Part shown: in pieces, positions 12,273 to 23,368 of the stretch | Layout of the letters: every line of letters starts with the position of its first letter | Position numbering within the stretch: position 1 is the first letter of the stretch | Source: Gnetum montanum | Lineage: Eukaryota > Streptophyta > Gnetopsida > Gnetales > Gnetaceae | Direction: 5' to 3' | Length of the DNA stretch: 64,000 nucleotides | Assembly: GCA_015680685.1 (NCBI GenBank) | Contig: MNCI01020745.1 | Coordinates: 331,653-395,652, forward strand | Notes under the pieces: model-generated | What the model was told of the DNA's origin: nothing | Database searches by the model: none | Seen by the model: only the letters and a program-made list of their open reading frames with translations | Program-made: the position numbers and the translations under genes

Positions 12273-12836
12273 TGTGAGAAAGGTAGCAAGGTTGGTGGTA
12301 GCTTGCTACCTCCCCCACAGTTCGAGGGCTATGGGGGCATAAGGGGTCCTATGCTCCTTGTGTCTTCAAAACCATACTGGCATGGTAGTTCCATGCATTA
12401 GTAAGAGGAGGCTATGACCTACCTCATTACCCCACTTGGTAGGACCTTGCCTAGGAGGGTTGCATAGTTCAACTCTACGTTGGGGTGTTTCTACCGAGTG
12501 TGTCATGGGATGTGCTATGGGATGTTGCGTGCACTCCTTGGAGCATGACACTAACTACTAGCACATGGTGATGAATCTGGAGGGTTCAGCTAGTAGTCCT
12601 TGTGCTGTCCACATGAGTGGATCAAGGGAGTGCTATCTAGCTTGCTAGTGTATCATGAGTATTGAATATGAAACACCGCTTAGGAGACATGCTAACACTA
12701 ACACATTGTTTGTTGGCATGTATTTCAAGATTGTTGATTTCTGAGGTGTATTCCTCTTGAGTTTCATCTTGATTCAGAATCTTCTTGGGAAACTCTTGGG
12801 GTGCTAAATAATGTATCTAGGGACAACATTATTAGA
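12273..12836 (+). repeat. Element C 5' LTR
   Basis: Starts TGTGAGA and ends ATTATTAGA, corresponding to GTTGTTACA in the partner LTR (the terminal ACA is mutated here). Length is 564, the same as 17851-18414. Start and end are fixed by the target duplication on the left and the PBS on the right. Confidence 0.9.
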
Positions 12837-12838
12837 GA

Positions 12839-12851
12839 TGGTATTAGAGCA
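12839..12851 (+). other. Element C primer-binding site (initiator tRNA-Met type)
   Basis: TGGTATTAGAGCA lies two bases after the LTR. The usual plant PBS for initiator tRNA-Met differs by a single C-to-T change. Confidence 0.85.
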
Positions 12852-12980
12852 TCATAGATTCAGTTATCAGTAAGAATTTCATGCTAAAAGGATGTGAGGG
12901 TTTGTGGTTTGTGAGGTTTCCATTTTCAACTTCTGCTAGCCACTCTTCCTTTGAGGGTGGCCTTGTGCTAAAGCTCTTTC

Positions 12981-14480
12981 TTGGGCAACTTGGAGCCTGG
13001 TGGATTGAGTGACATGGTTGATGTTCAAGAAAATCTAGAAATTGAGGCTGAAATAGAACTTGATCAAGATGAGACTAAGTTTCAAACATTATGGGATCAT
13101 GTCAAGGAAATTGATAAGGCCTTAGCCCATCTTGGTCCAGAAAACACGGATTCCATCCATCACATCCTTAAAGATGTTGACTTGCCATAAGAAAAGATGG
13201 ATCTTTGCTCTAAGGATAGGGTGAAAGTGGTAGAGGCTAAGGTTTCAATCTTAGAAGGTCATATAAATTGCATGATCAACCTCTACAAGGATCTATTCAA
13301 ATCCTTGGAAGAGGCACAAACAAGAGCATCCTTGGTTGAGGACCTAGTTGGTCAGGTGAAAGTTCTAGAGGATACCCTGGTGGGGGTAAATCAAGAACTA
13401 TCTAATTTGAAAATTGTAAACGCCATCCTGAAATCCTCCTTAGCAGGACACTTGGCAGACGAGCCAGTAGCAACAACCCATATCAAAGTTAGAGAACCAA
13501 GCTCTTATGATGGCAAGAGAAATGATGCTAAAATTGATGCCTTCCTCCATGATGTGGAGATGTACCTGAATACCAGGGGTGTTCTTGTAGCCCAAAAGGT
13601 CTCTACAGCATCTCAATTTCTCATAGGAAGTGCAAAGCTATGGTGGCTTAGCCTCCTTCATGCCCAAGAAAAGGGCACTACTACAGAAAAGATTGAAATG
13701 TTGGACAGATTTAAGGTAGCACTGATCAAACAGTTCTGTCCTGGGAACTCTGAATGGATCACTAGAATCAAGCTAGAGATCCTAAAACATTCAGGGAAGC
13801 TTGAAGATTATATTAATAGCTTCTAAGAACTCATGTTGCTGATTCTCGATATGGGAGATTGGGATCGTTTTTTCAAGTTTGTAAATGGGTTATAGCCATG
13901 GGCATAGATAGAGTTGTGTCAAAGAGGCATTGACTCCCTCACGGAGGCTATTGTGGTTGCTGACACTTTTTTGGACTTCAAGGAAACAAAACCTAATAAG
14001 GGAAAGCTTGGGAAGGGAAAGCATGTCATGCCCTCCCACTCTTAGAGAACAAATATAGGTTCCATCAAAGGTGGAAATACCTTCAAATTGGTTTAGTAAG
14101 GAAGTCATTCAATGGGTGGTCATCTAGGAAACCAAGGCTCTCAACAAAAATGTAAGGACATAGGGAGTAAGTGGCAACCTGCGGCCAAGAAGAAGCAATT
14201 TATGGGAGGTGGCTTTAAGGGGCCAATTCAATGCTTCTTGTGTTAAGGAAATCACCTGGCAAGAAATTTTCCCCTAAGTTCAGGAAGGACTAAGAATAGG
14301 CAAGGGTTAACTCTAGGGAAAAAACTAATGGTGCTTGATTATTGCCCTGACCCATGCCATCAGATTACTAATGGAAGCACATCAAGGGAACAACGAAGGC
14401 TAGCAGTTGTGATGGAGTTGTGATGGAGCTGGAAACTCCCAGAGTACTAATCCTAATAATTTACATCAAGTTCAATTGGC
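12981..14480 (+). pseudogene. gag: Element C gag (decayed)
   Basis: Frame opens at ATG 12981 and runs to a TAA at 13188, then on in the same frame from 13197 to 13826. An N-terminal coiled coil is followed by the capsid-like domain: EPSSYDGKRNDAKIDAFL at about 13494-13545, then SAKLWWLSLL. After the TAA at 13824 the frame continues with further TAG codons where Gln is expected (13891, 13903). A CX2C-type zinc knuckle is at about 14230-14275 (CFLC, then GNH), with its last Cys replaced by Phe. Intact would be about 500 codons. Confidence 0.85.
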
Positions 14481-14499
14481 CCCAATAACTGTGAGCTCA

Positions 14500-14838
14500 A
14501 GTTAGATAAGTGCCCTCATTGATAATGGGGCCAGTCACAATTACATGATTCTAGCCATGGCGAAAGACTTACAGCTTAAGATGGAACTTGTCCAAACTTC
14601 CTACAAACTAGCCAAGTTCAAGTCCCTTCGATGCATCAGGGTATGTTGTAGTGTCCCCGTTCAAGTGGGCTCATGGCAAGGAGTCCTAGATTTTTCAGTT
14701 CTAGATATGGACTCCTTTCAGGTCATTTTGGGGCAAGAATTTTTATGCAAGGCCAAAGATTTCATAGCTTCACATTTAGACCTGATATTTATTTTACATG
14801 AAAGCTTCCCATGCCTAGTTCAAACTCATGGAGCATAG
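14500..14838 (+). pseudogene. pr: Element C aspartic protease
   Basis: The active-site region SALIDNGASHNYM lies at 14509-14547. The usual Asp-Ser/Thr-Gly reads Asp-Asn-Gly, a single G-to-A change that should abolish or weaken activity. The open stretch 14545-14838 continues the fold with DFSVLDMDSFQVILGQEFL. It would cleave Gag-Pol. Confidence 0.85.
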
Positions 14839-15730
14839 ATGGAAAGGGATGAGGGCTTTAGCCCCCAAATTGTATCACAAATGGTGATGAAACGCTTGGC
14901 CAAGGATCCCACCAAGAAATTTCTGCTAGGTATGCAAACTGGTGATCCTTCTAAGGCTTGTGGATCCCAAATTAATATTTACCCATGCATAGCACATGTG
15001 CTAGATAATTTTAAAGATGTGATGCCTCTTGAACTGCCCAATAGTTTGCCACCTCGAAGAGCCATGGATCATAAAATCAAATTGCAACCCGGTACTGACT
15101 CTTCTATCCAAAGGCCATATCACTTAAAAGGATTAGAATTGAGGAATTAAAGAAGTAGCTTGAAGGTTTGGTGTCCAAGGGATACATTCGTCCCTTAAAA
15201 TCCCCTTATGGGGCACCGGTGCTATTTGTCACCAAGGAGGATGGAACACTATGGCTTTGTTGCGATTACAAGTTGTTGAATAAACACACTATCAAGAATA
15301 AGTATCTAGTACCACTCATTTTTTATTTGTTCAATCAATTGGCAGGGGCTTGGTATTTCACCTAGCTAGACCTCAGACAAGGCTACTACCAGGTTCGCAT
15401 TGCAGAAGGGGATGAAGAAAAGACTACATGCGTAACTCGGTATGGGTCATATGAGTGGACAATAATGCCCTTTGGGCTTTGCAATGCACTAGCTACATTT
15501 TGTACCATAATGAATGAGGTATTTCGACCCTTCTTGGACAAATTTGTGGTCATCTATCTTGATGACATCTTGATATATAGCTAGATAATGGAGGAACATG
15601 CCCTTCACCTACAAATGATCCTTGAGAAGCTACAAGAAAATTGGCTGTATGTTAAGAAAGAGAAATGCGAATTCTACTACTTGGAGTTGAAATTTCTAGG
15701 AAATATCATAGGGTATGGGTAGGTAAAGCC
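14839..15730 (+). pseudogene. rt: Element C reverse transcriptase
   Basis: Starts in the linker after PR; LPPRRAMDHKIKLQPG lies near 15050-15095. [20 protein letters not shown] and [14 protein letters not shown] are in the open stretch 15168-15365. After a TAG at 15363 comes [14 protein letters not shown], then IMPFGLCNA, then [12 protein letters not shown] at about 15548-15583 with the YLDD active site intact. Stops at 15363, 15583 and 15720 are TAG, each at a likely Gln or Lys codon. Decayed but nearly full length. Confidence 0.88.
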
Positions 15731-15734
15731 AAAT

Positions 15735-16330
15735 ATGAAGAAGGTACAAGTTGTGCACCAATGGCCTACTCCCACTAATGTGCATGAGGTCAGACAGTTC
15801 AAGGGGTTAGCTAACTTCTATCGAAAATTCATCAGAAATTTCTTAGGAATTACTGTTTCCTTGACCAATTTGCAAAAGAAAGAAGTTGCATGGCAATGGA
15901 ATTTAAAATGTCTGTAAGCCTTTGATAGGATCAAAGAAGCTTTAACCTCCCATCCAGTGTTAGCATTACCTGATTTCTTGAAACCTTTTGAGGTTCATAC
16001 GGATGCCAGTGAGAATGCAATTGGGGGCATCTTGCTATAGGAAGGTCATCATGTTACTTATGAGAGCCGAAAGCTAAATCAAGTGGAGTAGAGGTGGCCA
16101 GTCCATGAAAAAGAAACATTAGTTCTTGTCCATTGCTTAAGAGCATGGAGACACTACTTGCTGAGAAGTTGTGTCCTCATAAAGATAGATAATCTGGCCA
16201 CTAGCTACTTGTTGAATCAAATAAAGCTGAGGCCCAAACAGGCTCGATGTTTGGCCATGTTATCTAAATTTGATTTGTAATTGACTTACCATCCTAGGAA
16301 GGAGAACGTGGTGGTAGATGCATTGAGTTG
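15735..16330 (+). pseudogene. rnh: Element C RT connection and RNase H
   Basis: 15735-15917 is the connection segment (EVRQFKGLANFYRKFIRNF). RNase H begins near 15960 with PFEVHTDASENAIGGILL, keeping the first catalytic Asp, then HEKETLVLVHCLRAWRHYL near 16105-16160. A last segment, LTYHPRKENVVVDALSC, ends near 16330. In-frame stops at 16038, 16089 and 16278 are again at Gln/Arg-type positions. Confidence 0.85.
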
Positions 16331-17200
16331 CCATCCTCAACCTGCCTCCCAGCTCTTTTCTATCAATGGGCCACAAACTTCACATGTTCAATGTGATGAA
16401 GTGTTGTTGGCGAGAATTCAAGATGGCTTAAAAAGAGATCCCCATATCATTAATCTAATGAAGCTGATAGAAACTAGGTGAGCACCACAATTCAAAATGA
16501 GGGATGGACTACTTTGGTTTTGGGATAATTGGCTTAACATCTAGAAGTCATCAGCTACTAGGTTCTCTCCTGCAGAATTGGTAATGGGAAGGCAACCCAT
16601 TACCCCTCATATGATGTCCCCCTCATTGTAGGGTCGTCATCCCTTAGCAGATGAATTCTTGAAAGAGTGGTCTGAAAATGTTGAAACAGAGAAATATCAT
16701 CTGGAGAGGGCAGTGCAGTGAATGAAAAGGTATGTTGATTGAAAATGCTAGCACTGTGAATTCAAGGTGGGAGATTGGGTCCTCTTGAAGTTGGACCCAT
16801 GTTAGTTTAAGCCAAAATAGGGAACTACCTCCAAGCTAATGAGGCAGTATAATGGTCCCTTTTGGATCATTAATTAAATTAACCCTGTGACATATAAGCT
16901 TTAGCTGCCGATCAATATGGACTGAGTCCATCTAGTTTTTCATGTCAGCATGCTGAAGCCATTGCTAGATGGGTTTCCATATCTAGAAAGAAGCCTCTCG
17001 ATCTGAGAGTGACCTTGTATACAATCTATACAAGGAAAGAGAGTAGACTGCATTAGAAACTTTCGGACCATTGGCCATCATGCAGATTTGAAAGTGGAGT
17101 TCCTCATCCATTGGAAACATTGTCCTAACTTAGATGATAGCTGGGAACCACTGGAGTGCTTGAGGTCCCAGGAAAACTTTATCCTAGACTTCTGTAGGGA
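16330..17200 (+). pseudogene. int: Element C integrase remnant and chromodomain
   Basis: The N-terminal entry (RDPHIINLMKLIETR, then RDGLLWFWDN at about 16500-16530) jumps near 16535-16560 to FSPAELVMGRQPITP, which normally lies after the last catalytic residue. The zinc finger and the whole DDE core are therefore missing, roughly 600-700 bases. After this come the C-terminal domain (FKVGDWVLLKLD near 16760, GPFWII near 16852) and a chromodomain at 17085-17193 (LKVEFLIHWKHCPNL, SWEPLECL). Chromodomains target chromatin during integration. This copy could not integrate by itself. Confidence 0.82.
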
Positions 17201-17836
17201 GCAAGCAATCAACCTCCTACCTTGGCTGCTCCGATGATGGATGAAGAAACCTCCCATGTAAAAAAAATCAGAAGAGGCATGACATGTGGTGCCTTATAGG
17301 ATTCAAGAGTGAATTCCTATGGGAGTCAGTCTCAAATAGGGAAGGAAGGTACTTGGAGCCATTTGAAGTGCTTTATAGGCGATGGGGCTTAAGGTTCAAA
17401 TAGACAAGGAGCTATGTTGAACTTGAGACCCTTAGACCTTTGGATCAAATGAGTCAGGGGATGCGTTGGAACTCATGTATCCCTAGGTCGGTGCATTCTA
17501 TCATGTTGTAATGATAGACCACTTGATTTCCTCCCATAGCTTGGCATTTCAGGCCAGGTATGGAAGGATGGATAGGCCAAGTCTTGAGGGGTGATGCTCT
17601 TGACTTGGGTGTCAGATGCTAGGATGAGTCTGGATCCTAGGAAGATGGTCGAGTTAAAAAAAATGCTTTACGGTTTGAGGCCCTAGTAGTTGGACCTTTC
17701 AGAATAGAAGATCCCTTTGAATTTGACTTAAAATAGCATGGGTATACTTCCTAGGAATTGATGGAATCCTCCCTTGATTTTGATGTAGCAGCCTCACGAG
17801 TTACATAGGCCATGCTCCGAGGTCGTCGCTCATTTT
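17201..17836 (+). other. Element C 3' untranslated region
   Basis: Between the chromodomain and the polypurine tract. I see no coding frame and no further domain. Confidence 0.6.
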
Positions 17837-17850
17837 AAGCGGGGGAGGAT
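17837..17850 (+). other. Element C polypurine tract
   Basis: AAGCGGGGGAGGAT lies directly before the 3' LTR. This form is typical of plant Ty3/gypsy chromoviruses. Confidence 0.88.
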
Positions 17851-18414
17851 TGTGAGAGAGGTAGTAGGGTTGGTGGTAGCCTACTACCTCCCCCACAGTT
17901 TGGGGGCTATGGGGGCATAAGGGATCCTTTGCTCCTTGTGTCTTCGAAACCATATTGGCATGGTAGTTCCATGCATTAGTAAGAGGAGGCTACAACCTAC
18001 ATCATTACCCCACTCGGTAGGACCTTGCCTGGGAGGGTTGCGTAGTTCAACTCTGTGTTGGGGTGTTTTTATCGGGTGTGTCATGGGACATGCTATGGGA
18101 TGTTGCATGCGCTCCTTGGAGTGTGACACTAACTACCAGCACGCGGTGATGAATCTAGAGGGTTCAGCTAGTAGTCCCCATGGTGTCAACGTGAGTGGAG
18201 CAAGGGAGTGATATCTAGCTTGTTAGTGTATCATGAGTATTGAATATGAAACACCACTTAGGAGACATGCTAACAATAACACATTGTTTGTTGGCATGTG
18301 TTTCAAGATTGTTGATTGCTAAGGCATATTCCTCTTGAGTTTTGTCCTGATTCAGAATCTGCTTGGGAAACTCTTGGGGTGCTGAACAACGTATCCAAGG
18401 ACAACGTTGTTACA
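17851..18414 (+). repeat. Element C 3' LTR
   Basis: TGTGAGAG...GTTGTTACA, 564 bases, collinear with 12273-12836. It is followed by AAGAA and then the resumed RT of element B. Confidence 0.92.
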
Positions 18415-18910
18415 AAGAACTTGGTATTAGAAAGTTGCAGGGACATTGCAAAAATCAAATGGAATCTTTTGATATGCAAAATTCCACTAGGAACTTGTGA
18501 ATGTAGTTTTGGCTTGATCTTCTATTGTGATCTAAATTTGGTTATAGCCACTATAACCATCTAGAAAGCTATAGAAATAATGCCCAAAAATAGTGTCCAA
18601 TAGCTAGTCCACAAATGGAAACAGAAAATGATCTTTGTAGGTCATGATTATAAATTGCCTTAAATCAATATATATCCTTCACTTGCCACCTTTCTTTGGC
18701 ATGATTACAAGTGGAAAAATGCACTTGCTATCCACAATTGGATAGTTGAACCCCACCTTGAGAAGTTTTTCAATTTCCTCTTTGACGATTTGCTTCAATT
18801 TTGGATTTAGCCACTGTTGCAACTACCTCTTTGGCTTGATGGAAGGATTAGTATAGATGTCATGCTAGCATATCCTAGGATCAATCCCAGTGAATTCAAG
18901 ATATGATTGA
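18415..18910 (-). pseudogene. rt: Element B reverse transcriptase, N-terminal half
   Basis: On the minus strand, about 18820-18540 reads VKEEIEKLLKVGFNYPI, FPLVIMPKKGGK, KDHFLFPFVD and SFLDGYSGYNQI, with TGA/TAG/TAA at Trp/Gln-type sites. These are the finger and palm motifs of Athila-like RT and match E (32873-32600). The frame is broken at 18415-18419 by the target duplication of element C and continues at 12272. Confidence 0.82.
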
Positions 18911-19440
18911 GCAAAGATTGTTGCCCATTTGTTAACCACGTTCAACAGCTTTTATTTCTACTTAAGAATAAGGTTGGCATTGATTATCACTAGCTTATCA
19001 TTTTCTAGAAATGCATACTCCATGCTAGTAGGTAGAGTTTTCAACTCTAAGGGCTCTTGTTTAAAATTTTCAAGGATTTCCAACTCTCATCAATAAGTAT
19101 CATCAGGTTCACCATCAAAGAGTTGACAATGAACTTACTCCAGTTCTTCCATGCTTGCAACATAGGTAGTAGTTAAGATCTTAGTGGGTTCTATGAAAAG
19201 TGTGCTAATTTCAAGATTAGCTATTAGCCACTAGGTGCCCTCTTGTTTTATGGCTACTACGTACATCTACACATTGTCTACATGCTGTGATTAATGTGCT
19301 TTTGATAGACCATAATTTTTGTACATAGTTGCACACTATATCATTGTACATGATGCATGGAACTCTCTTCTTCTCGACCTTTTTGAATGCATTTTCCTTG
19401 AAAATTTCCATGAAAAGATCTTTGATTCCCAAGCATGCAT
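18911..19440 (-). pseudogene. Element B PR-RT linker
   Basis: Collinear with E 32940-33430. The open stretch 19432-19217 includes KKRVPCIMYNDIVCN, the counterpart of KKVACIAYSDTGCN in E. The linker is typical of Athila-type pol and has no known catalytic role. Confidence 0.6.
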
Positions 19441-19780
19441 TAATAGTGCTTAGAAAACACTTCCCATGATGATTGGGAAGTCCCGCTTGTAATTATCAAC
19501 AAGAATTAGTAGGAAATTGGCAAGATAGGGCCACCCACAAATAGTGGTCACAATGTCCTTCACTAATTCCAGGGGAATAATGATGGATTGATTTGCCAAC
19601 TCAAGATGAATGTTACTCTTCTTGAGTGGAGGTAGGTTGTAGGCTTTGTACATCTCATGAGAAATTAGATTAACATCAACACTTGAATCTAGAATAGCTT
19701 TCCAAGGCTCATTCTTGGTGATTTAAAGGTACATAAGAGGACTTCCAAGATCAGATAATTTCTTGGGAAGGTGACCAACC
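19441..19780 (-). pseudogene. pr: Element B aspartic protease
   Basis: The minus strand at about 19710-19670 reads AILDSSVDVNLIS; the catalytic DSG has become DSS. It continues with MYKAYNLPPLKKSNIHLELA and a hydrophobic C-terminal part in the open stretch 19653-19450. E has the same domain with DSG intact. Confidence 0.75.
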
Positions 19781-22260
19781 TTTATCCAATCAATTACCAC
19801 ATGGGTTAGTAGGAAGGTATGCAATTTGGGAAGTGTTTGGTTCAAATGGGACTCAAGTGGATTGGATGTAGAGAATGAGGAAGTAGGGTTATTAGCTGCA
19901 TGGGTTGGTGAGGGCTTTATAGAACTATTGGTTCATAAAAATGTTCATTTTTTGGGTCTAGGTTATGAACCAGTCAGATGAGAAGCCAACTGTAAGTTAA
20001 TACCCCTGGTAGCATTATGTTGTTGTGGCTGGGTTGGAATTTCTCCCTACATGAAAAGATTAGGTGGTAATTAGGTTGAGGATAGAGGGACATGAGTAGA
20101 AGGATGAGAAGGATGATATGGATACAGGGACTCCCCTATGGGAGATGGAGAATGAGATTTGTAGTACGCTAGAGGGTAGTGGTGATGTTGGAATGAGGCG
20201 TGACTGGAAGAGTCATGGGTTGCTACACATAGCATCCATATGGATCATGCTATTTGTAAGAGTATTGTTGCATAGGTGGTGGCATCTCCCATGATTTTGC
20301 ATGCTACCATTGATGATACTGCTCATATGATTATGGTGGAGCTCCACTTGGGTAATAAGCTTGTTACTACTAGTGGAACTTCATGGGATTGCCTTGAGGA
20401 TAAGGCAATCTTTTGGGGTGCTTACCTTCTTGCCAATCTAGGATTTAGAGTGTACATCCTAGATTCCTACAAGTGTGGCAAAATAGGGAAACATCCCTTG
20501 GGATATGCATATTGGTAGATGTCACACCCACCATCATCATCTAATTTAGACCCCACAATCTCTTCTACTATAGTAGCTTTGCCCTTACCCCTTTGGTGGG
20601 TATGTTTAACTTCCTTCCTTCTCCTACGATTACAATCACTATTTTGCTCTTTGGATTCCTTTGTAATTTTCAAAGCTATTTGGAATTTTTCATCTAAAGA
20701 GTCCCACATTTCTGGATTGGCAAGGTTTTTCATTGCACCACTTCATCAAGTGGTGCCTCCTTCTTGTCATCAAACCAAACTTTCCTTTTTTTTTCGATGG
20801 AAGGATCCCAATTATACTCCTTAGCACTTTTCCTCTTTCTAAGATCTCATTCTTCTTTTGCAACTTACTTAATTAGCCTTTGGATCTAGTGGACCATTAG
20901 TTCTAACAATATTCCTTGGGCATAGACTCTAGGAGTTCTTCTTATTTTTGATTAGAGCCTATCTATGATATGATGAAGCTACTCCTATTAAGAATAATCA
21001 TGGCCAGGGCATCAGTGCAAAAGAGAACTGTACCTGCCCATGGTTGCGTCCAAGTGTTCATGTGTTCCTTGTCATCCTTGGATATACTTTCTCAAGTTGG
21101 ACACTTGAGAGTATGTCTAATATTTATCATTAAAAAACTCAAGCATCATACTCCATCTATGAATTAATTTTGGCTCCAAAGAGTGATACCAACTTTCTTC
21201 TTCTTTTACGAGTGTCCTAGGAAATAGCTTAATTTTTTGCCAATCATTTTCTATGTTCTACAAGGCACAAGCATCATGAAAGACTTGTAGATGATAAATT
21301 GTATTCCCCCTCAAACTTGGGGATATTGTTCATATCCAATCACTTTATTTGACTATCTTTTACATGCCTTGTTGGAATTTGACTACCTTTGTGATGTTCA
21401 ACATGTTTCAAGTTGTGAGCAAAGGCTCATCATAGTCATGGCCTCTATGATGGCCATGGTTCCTATGATGCCCTTTGATGCCCCTTCTCTTATGGTGGCA
21501 GGTCTTCCTTGAATGCCCATGCCTCTAATCTTAATTAGCCTGACAAGCTCTATGATCACAATCATTTTTGTCCTACCAATCACGTCCATCATGATCACAT
21601 CCTTTACAACTTTAGTTGAAGCTTGAGAAGGAAGAAGAGGATGAAGAAGGTGAAGAGGAAGAAGGACTAGCACCATGGAACCTACCACCCCCTCTTCAAT
21701 GGTCATGGCCATGATCATCATCATGGTGCCTATCCTTACCCCTACCATAATTCCCACCTTTGGATCCCCCATGATCATGGGATCCATTCTTACCTGAACT
21801 ATGATTGTTTAGAATGGGCTGTAAATTCTGGTTCAATCCTCCTTCATCAAAATCAAGGGGAGGAGAGTCTATGTGCTAGGAATCCTTAGAGAGGGGATCC
21901 TCATCATCTTTTTGATTTAGTAGGAACAAGAGTTATTGAACCATTTCCCCTTTGTAGCTTCATAGATTTTCTTCTATTGTCAATCTCTTTCTTGTTGTAT
22001 TTCAGTGGGACGATAGTCTCAATATCCATGTTCTTAACATATTCATCATTGAGATCCTAGATGTCCAACCTTTTGAGAGTTTGGAGGAACATCCTAGGAA
22101 TTGATTGGTTGGGTGGAAACACAACATTGCCATCCACGTCTCTCCACTACAGCCTTTCATCTTGATGCATAATGAAGCTAAAATCAAGCACAAACTCACT
22201 TGGATGAGTAAATACCACTTTGCATTCTTGGTGAACTTGTGGTTTTGATCCATCACACCT
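19781..22260 (-). pseudogene. gag: Element B gag (decayed)
   Basis: The N-terminal part at about 22230-21960 reads in a broken frame FTHPSEF, DFSFIMHQDERL, RDVDGNVVFPPNQS, shared with E (36320-36200). An Arg/Ser/Met-rich region follows (21790-21400), then the core and coiled coil. The zinc-knuckle equivalent at about 20520-20480 reads CDIYQYAYPKGC, with one Cys and the His changed to Tyr. A Tyr/Pro/Gln-rich tail lies at about 20450-20000. It is heavily interrupted. Confidence 0.7.
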
Positions 22261-22410
22261 ATGCAAAAAATACATTTTAGATTAAAAGGAAAATTTAGTG
22301 TGCTTTTTATAGTTGTTATTATTAGTTAGAATGACTGGAACTTTAAGGTTCAATCCAACGATGTGAAGGGTCTTCACTAAGTCCTAGAAGCACACGAAGC
22401 TAACTAAAAA

Positions 22411-22428
22411 TCCCCAGCAATGGTGCTA
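22411..22428 (-). other. Element B primer-binding site
   Basis: The minus strand reads TAGCACCATTGCTGGGGA beside the LTR end. It is of Asp-tRNA type with C-to-T/G-to-A decay, matching E and D. Confidence 0.8.
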
Positions 22429-22429
22429 A

Positions 22430-23293
22430 TGATGAGTGATGAGTAGACCCTACCCCCAACCATACAAATTACAAGCATTTATGCATGATCTAGTCAAACT
22501 CTAAGGACTTCTATATTTCTACGTACACTAGTCTAGGAGGTGAATCACCTATTGCAATCATTGTCTTCCTAGTTACACTTGTGAGTACAAGGGTATGGTT
22601 AAGTATAACTAAGGCATATGATTTTTTATCATTTTTATCTTTTTATGTTATAAGTTGCCTAAGAATAAATAATAAAGAATAAGGTAATTAATCACTAAAT
22701 TAATCTAACTAGCTAACACTTAACTAATCCTAACATAAGCATATGTTTTGACTTGTTATACACATCCTAAACACATATAGCATTATTGGGTTATAAAATG
22801 TTAAGCATTACTAGGATTACCAAGCATTACACATATGCTCAAAGTGGTTGTACTTATGTTTACTATTTAATTTATCTTAATTAATTACTTAATTACTTAA
22901 AACATTAAAGAAAATTGCTTAAAATATTAAATGCTTAGAGAAATAATTAATCTGGTCTAAGTGCTATAAGGTTTGATCAGAAAGCCTATCTTTATTGCCG
23001 CACACACTGAAGTGCTCAAGTACAACAATGCTTGAATAAAGATCCATACACTCTTTGACTCATACTATGGGTACTTAGAAAATATTCTAATTTTCAAATG
23101 AGAAAATTGTAAGAGCTTTTCTACAGCTATGAAATCTAATGCCATAAATGTAGTGGAAGGTGCACATTAATAGGTAGAAATAGGATGCTTCATCAGAAGG
23201 TACATGATAATGGGTCAAATCCTACATCGATGAGATGCCATTGATGTAATTTGATGGCATTCCATTGATGTAGACAGATCATATGACTCATCA
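22430..23293 (-). repeat. Element B 5' LTR (minus orientation)
   Basis: 864 bases, collinear with 4141-5008. The lower end starts TGATGAGTGATGAG on the plus strand; the upper end stops at CTCATCA (23293). PBS adjacency shows that this is the 5' LTR. Palindromic CATCGATGAG/CATTGATG motifs lie at about 23190-23275. Confidence 0.9.
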
Positions 23294-23329
23294 AACAACA
23301 ACAAAAAAAAGAAGCAAAAAAACTTGAGA

Positions 23330-23368
<39 letters not shown>

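Larger units (their letters stand above)
12273..18414 (+). mobile_element. Element C: chromovirus (Ty3/gypsy) nested in RT of element B
   Basis: Complete from LTR to LTR, 6142 bases. Both LTRs are exactly 564 bases and differ at about 60 positions by hand count, mostly transitions, with no indels. The target duplication is AAGGA (12268-12272) and AAGAA (18415-18419), one transition apart. Internal order is gag, PR, RT, RNase H, integrase remnant, chromodomain. The initiator-Met type PBS and the GCGGGGGAGGAT polypurine tract are typical of plant chromoviruses. The integrase core is deleted. Confidence 0.92.

Noticed and set aside
18419-18432. TTGGTATTAGAAAG right after the 3' LTR of C, resembling an initiator-Met PBS
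   Set aside because: It aligns with the RT coding sequence of E at the same place, so it is target DNA of element B; the true PBS is at 12839.
21398-21787. Met/Ile-rich minus-strand frame of 129 codons
   Set aside because: Right strand for B gag, but the composition fits an out-of-frame reading of the Ser/Arg/Asp-rich gag segment seen in E; reported only as part of gag.
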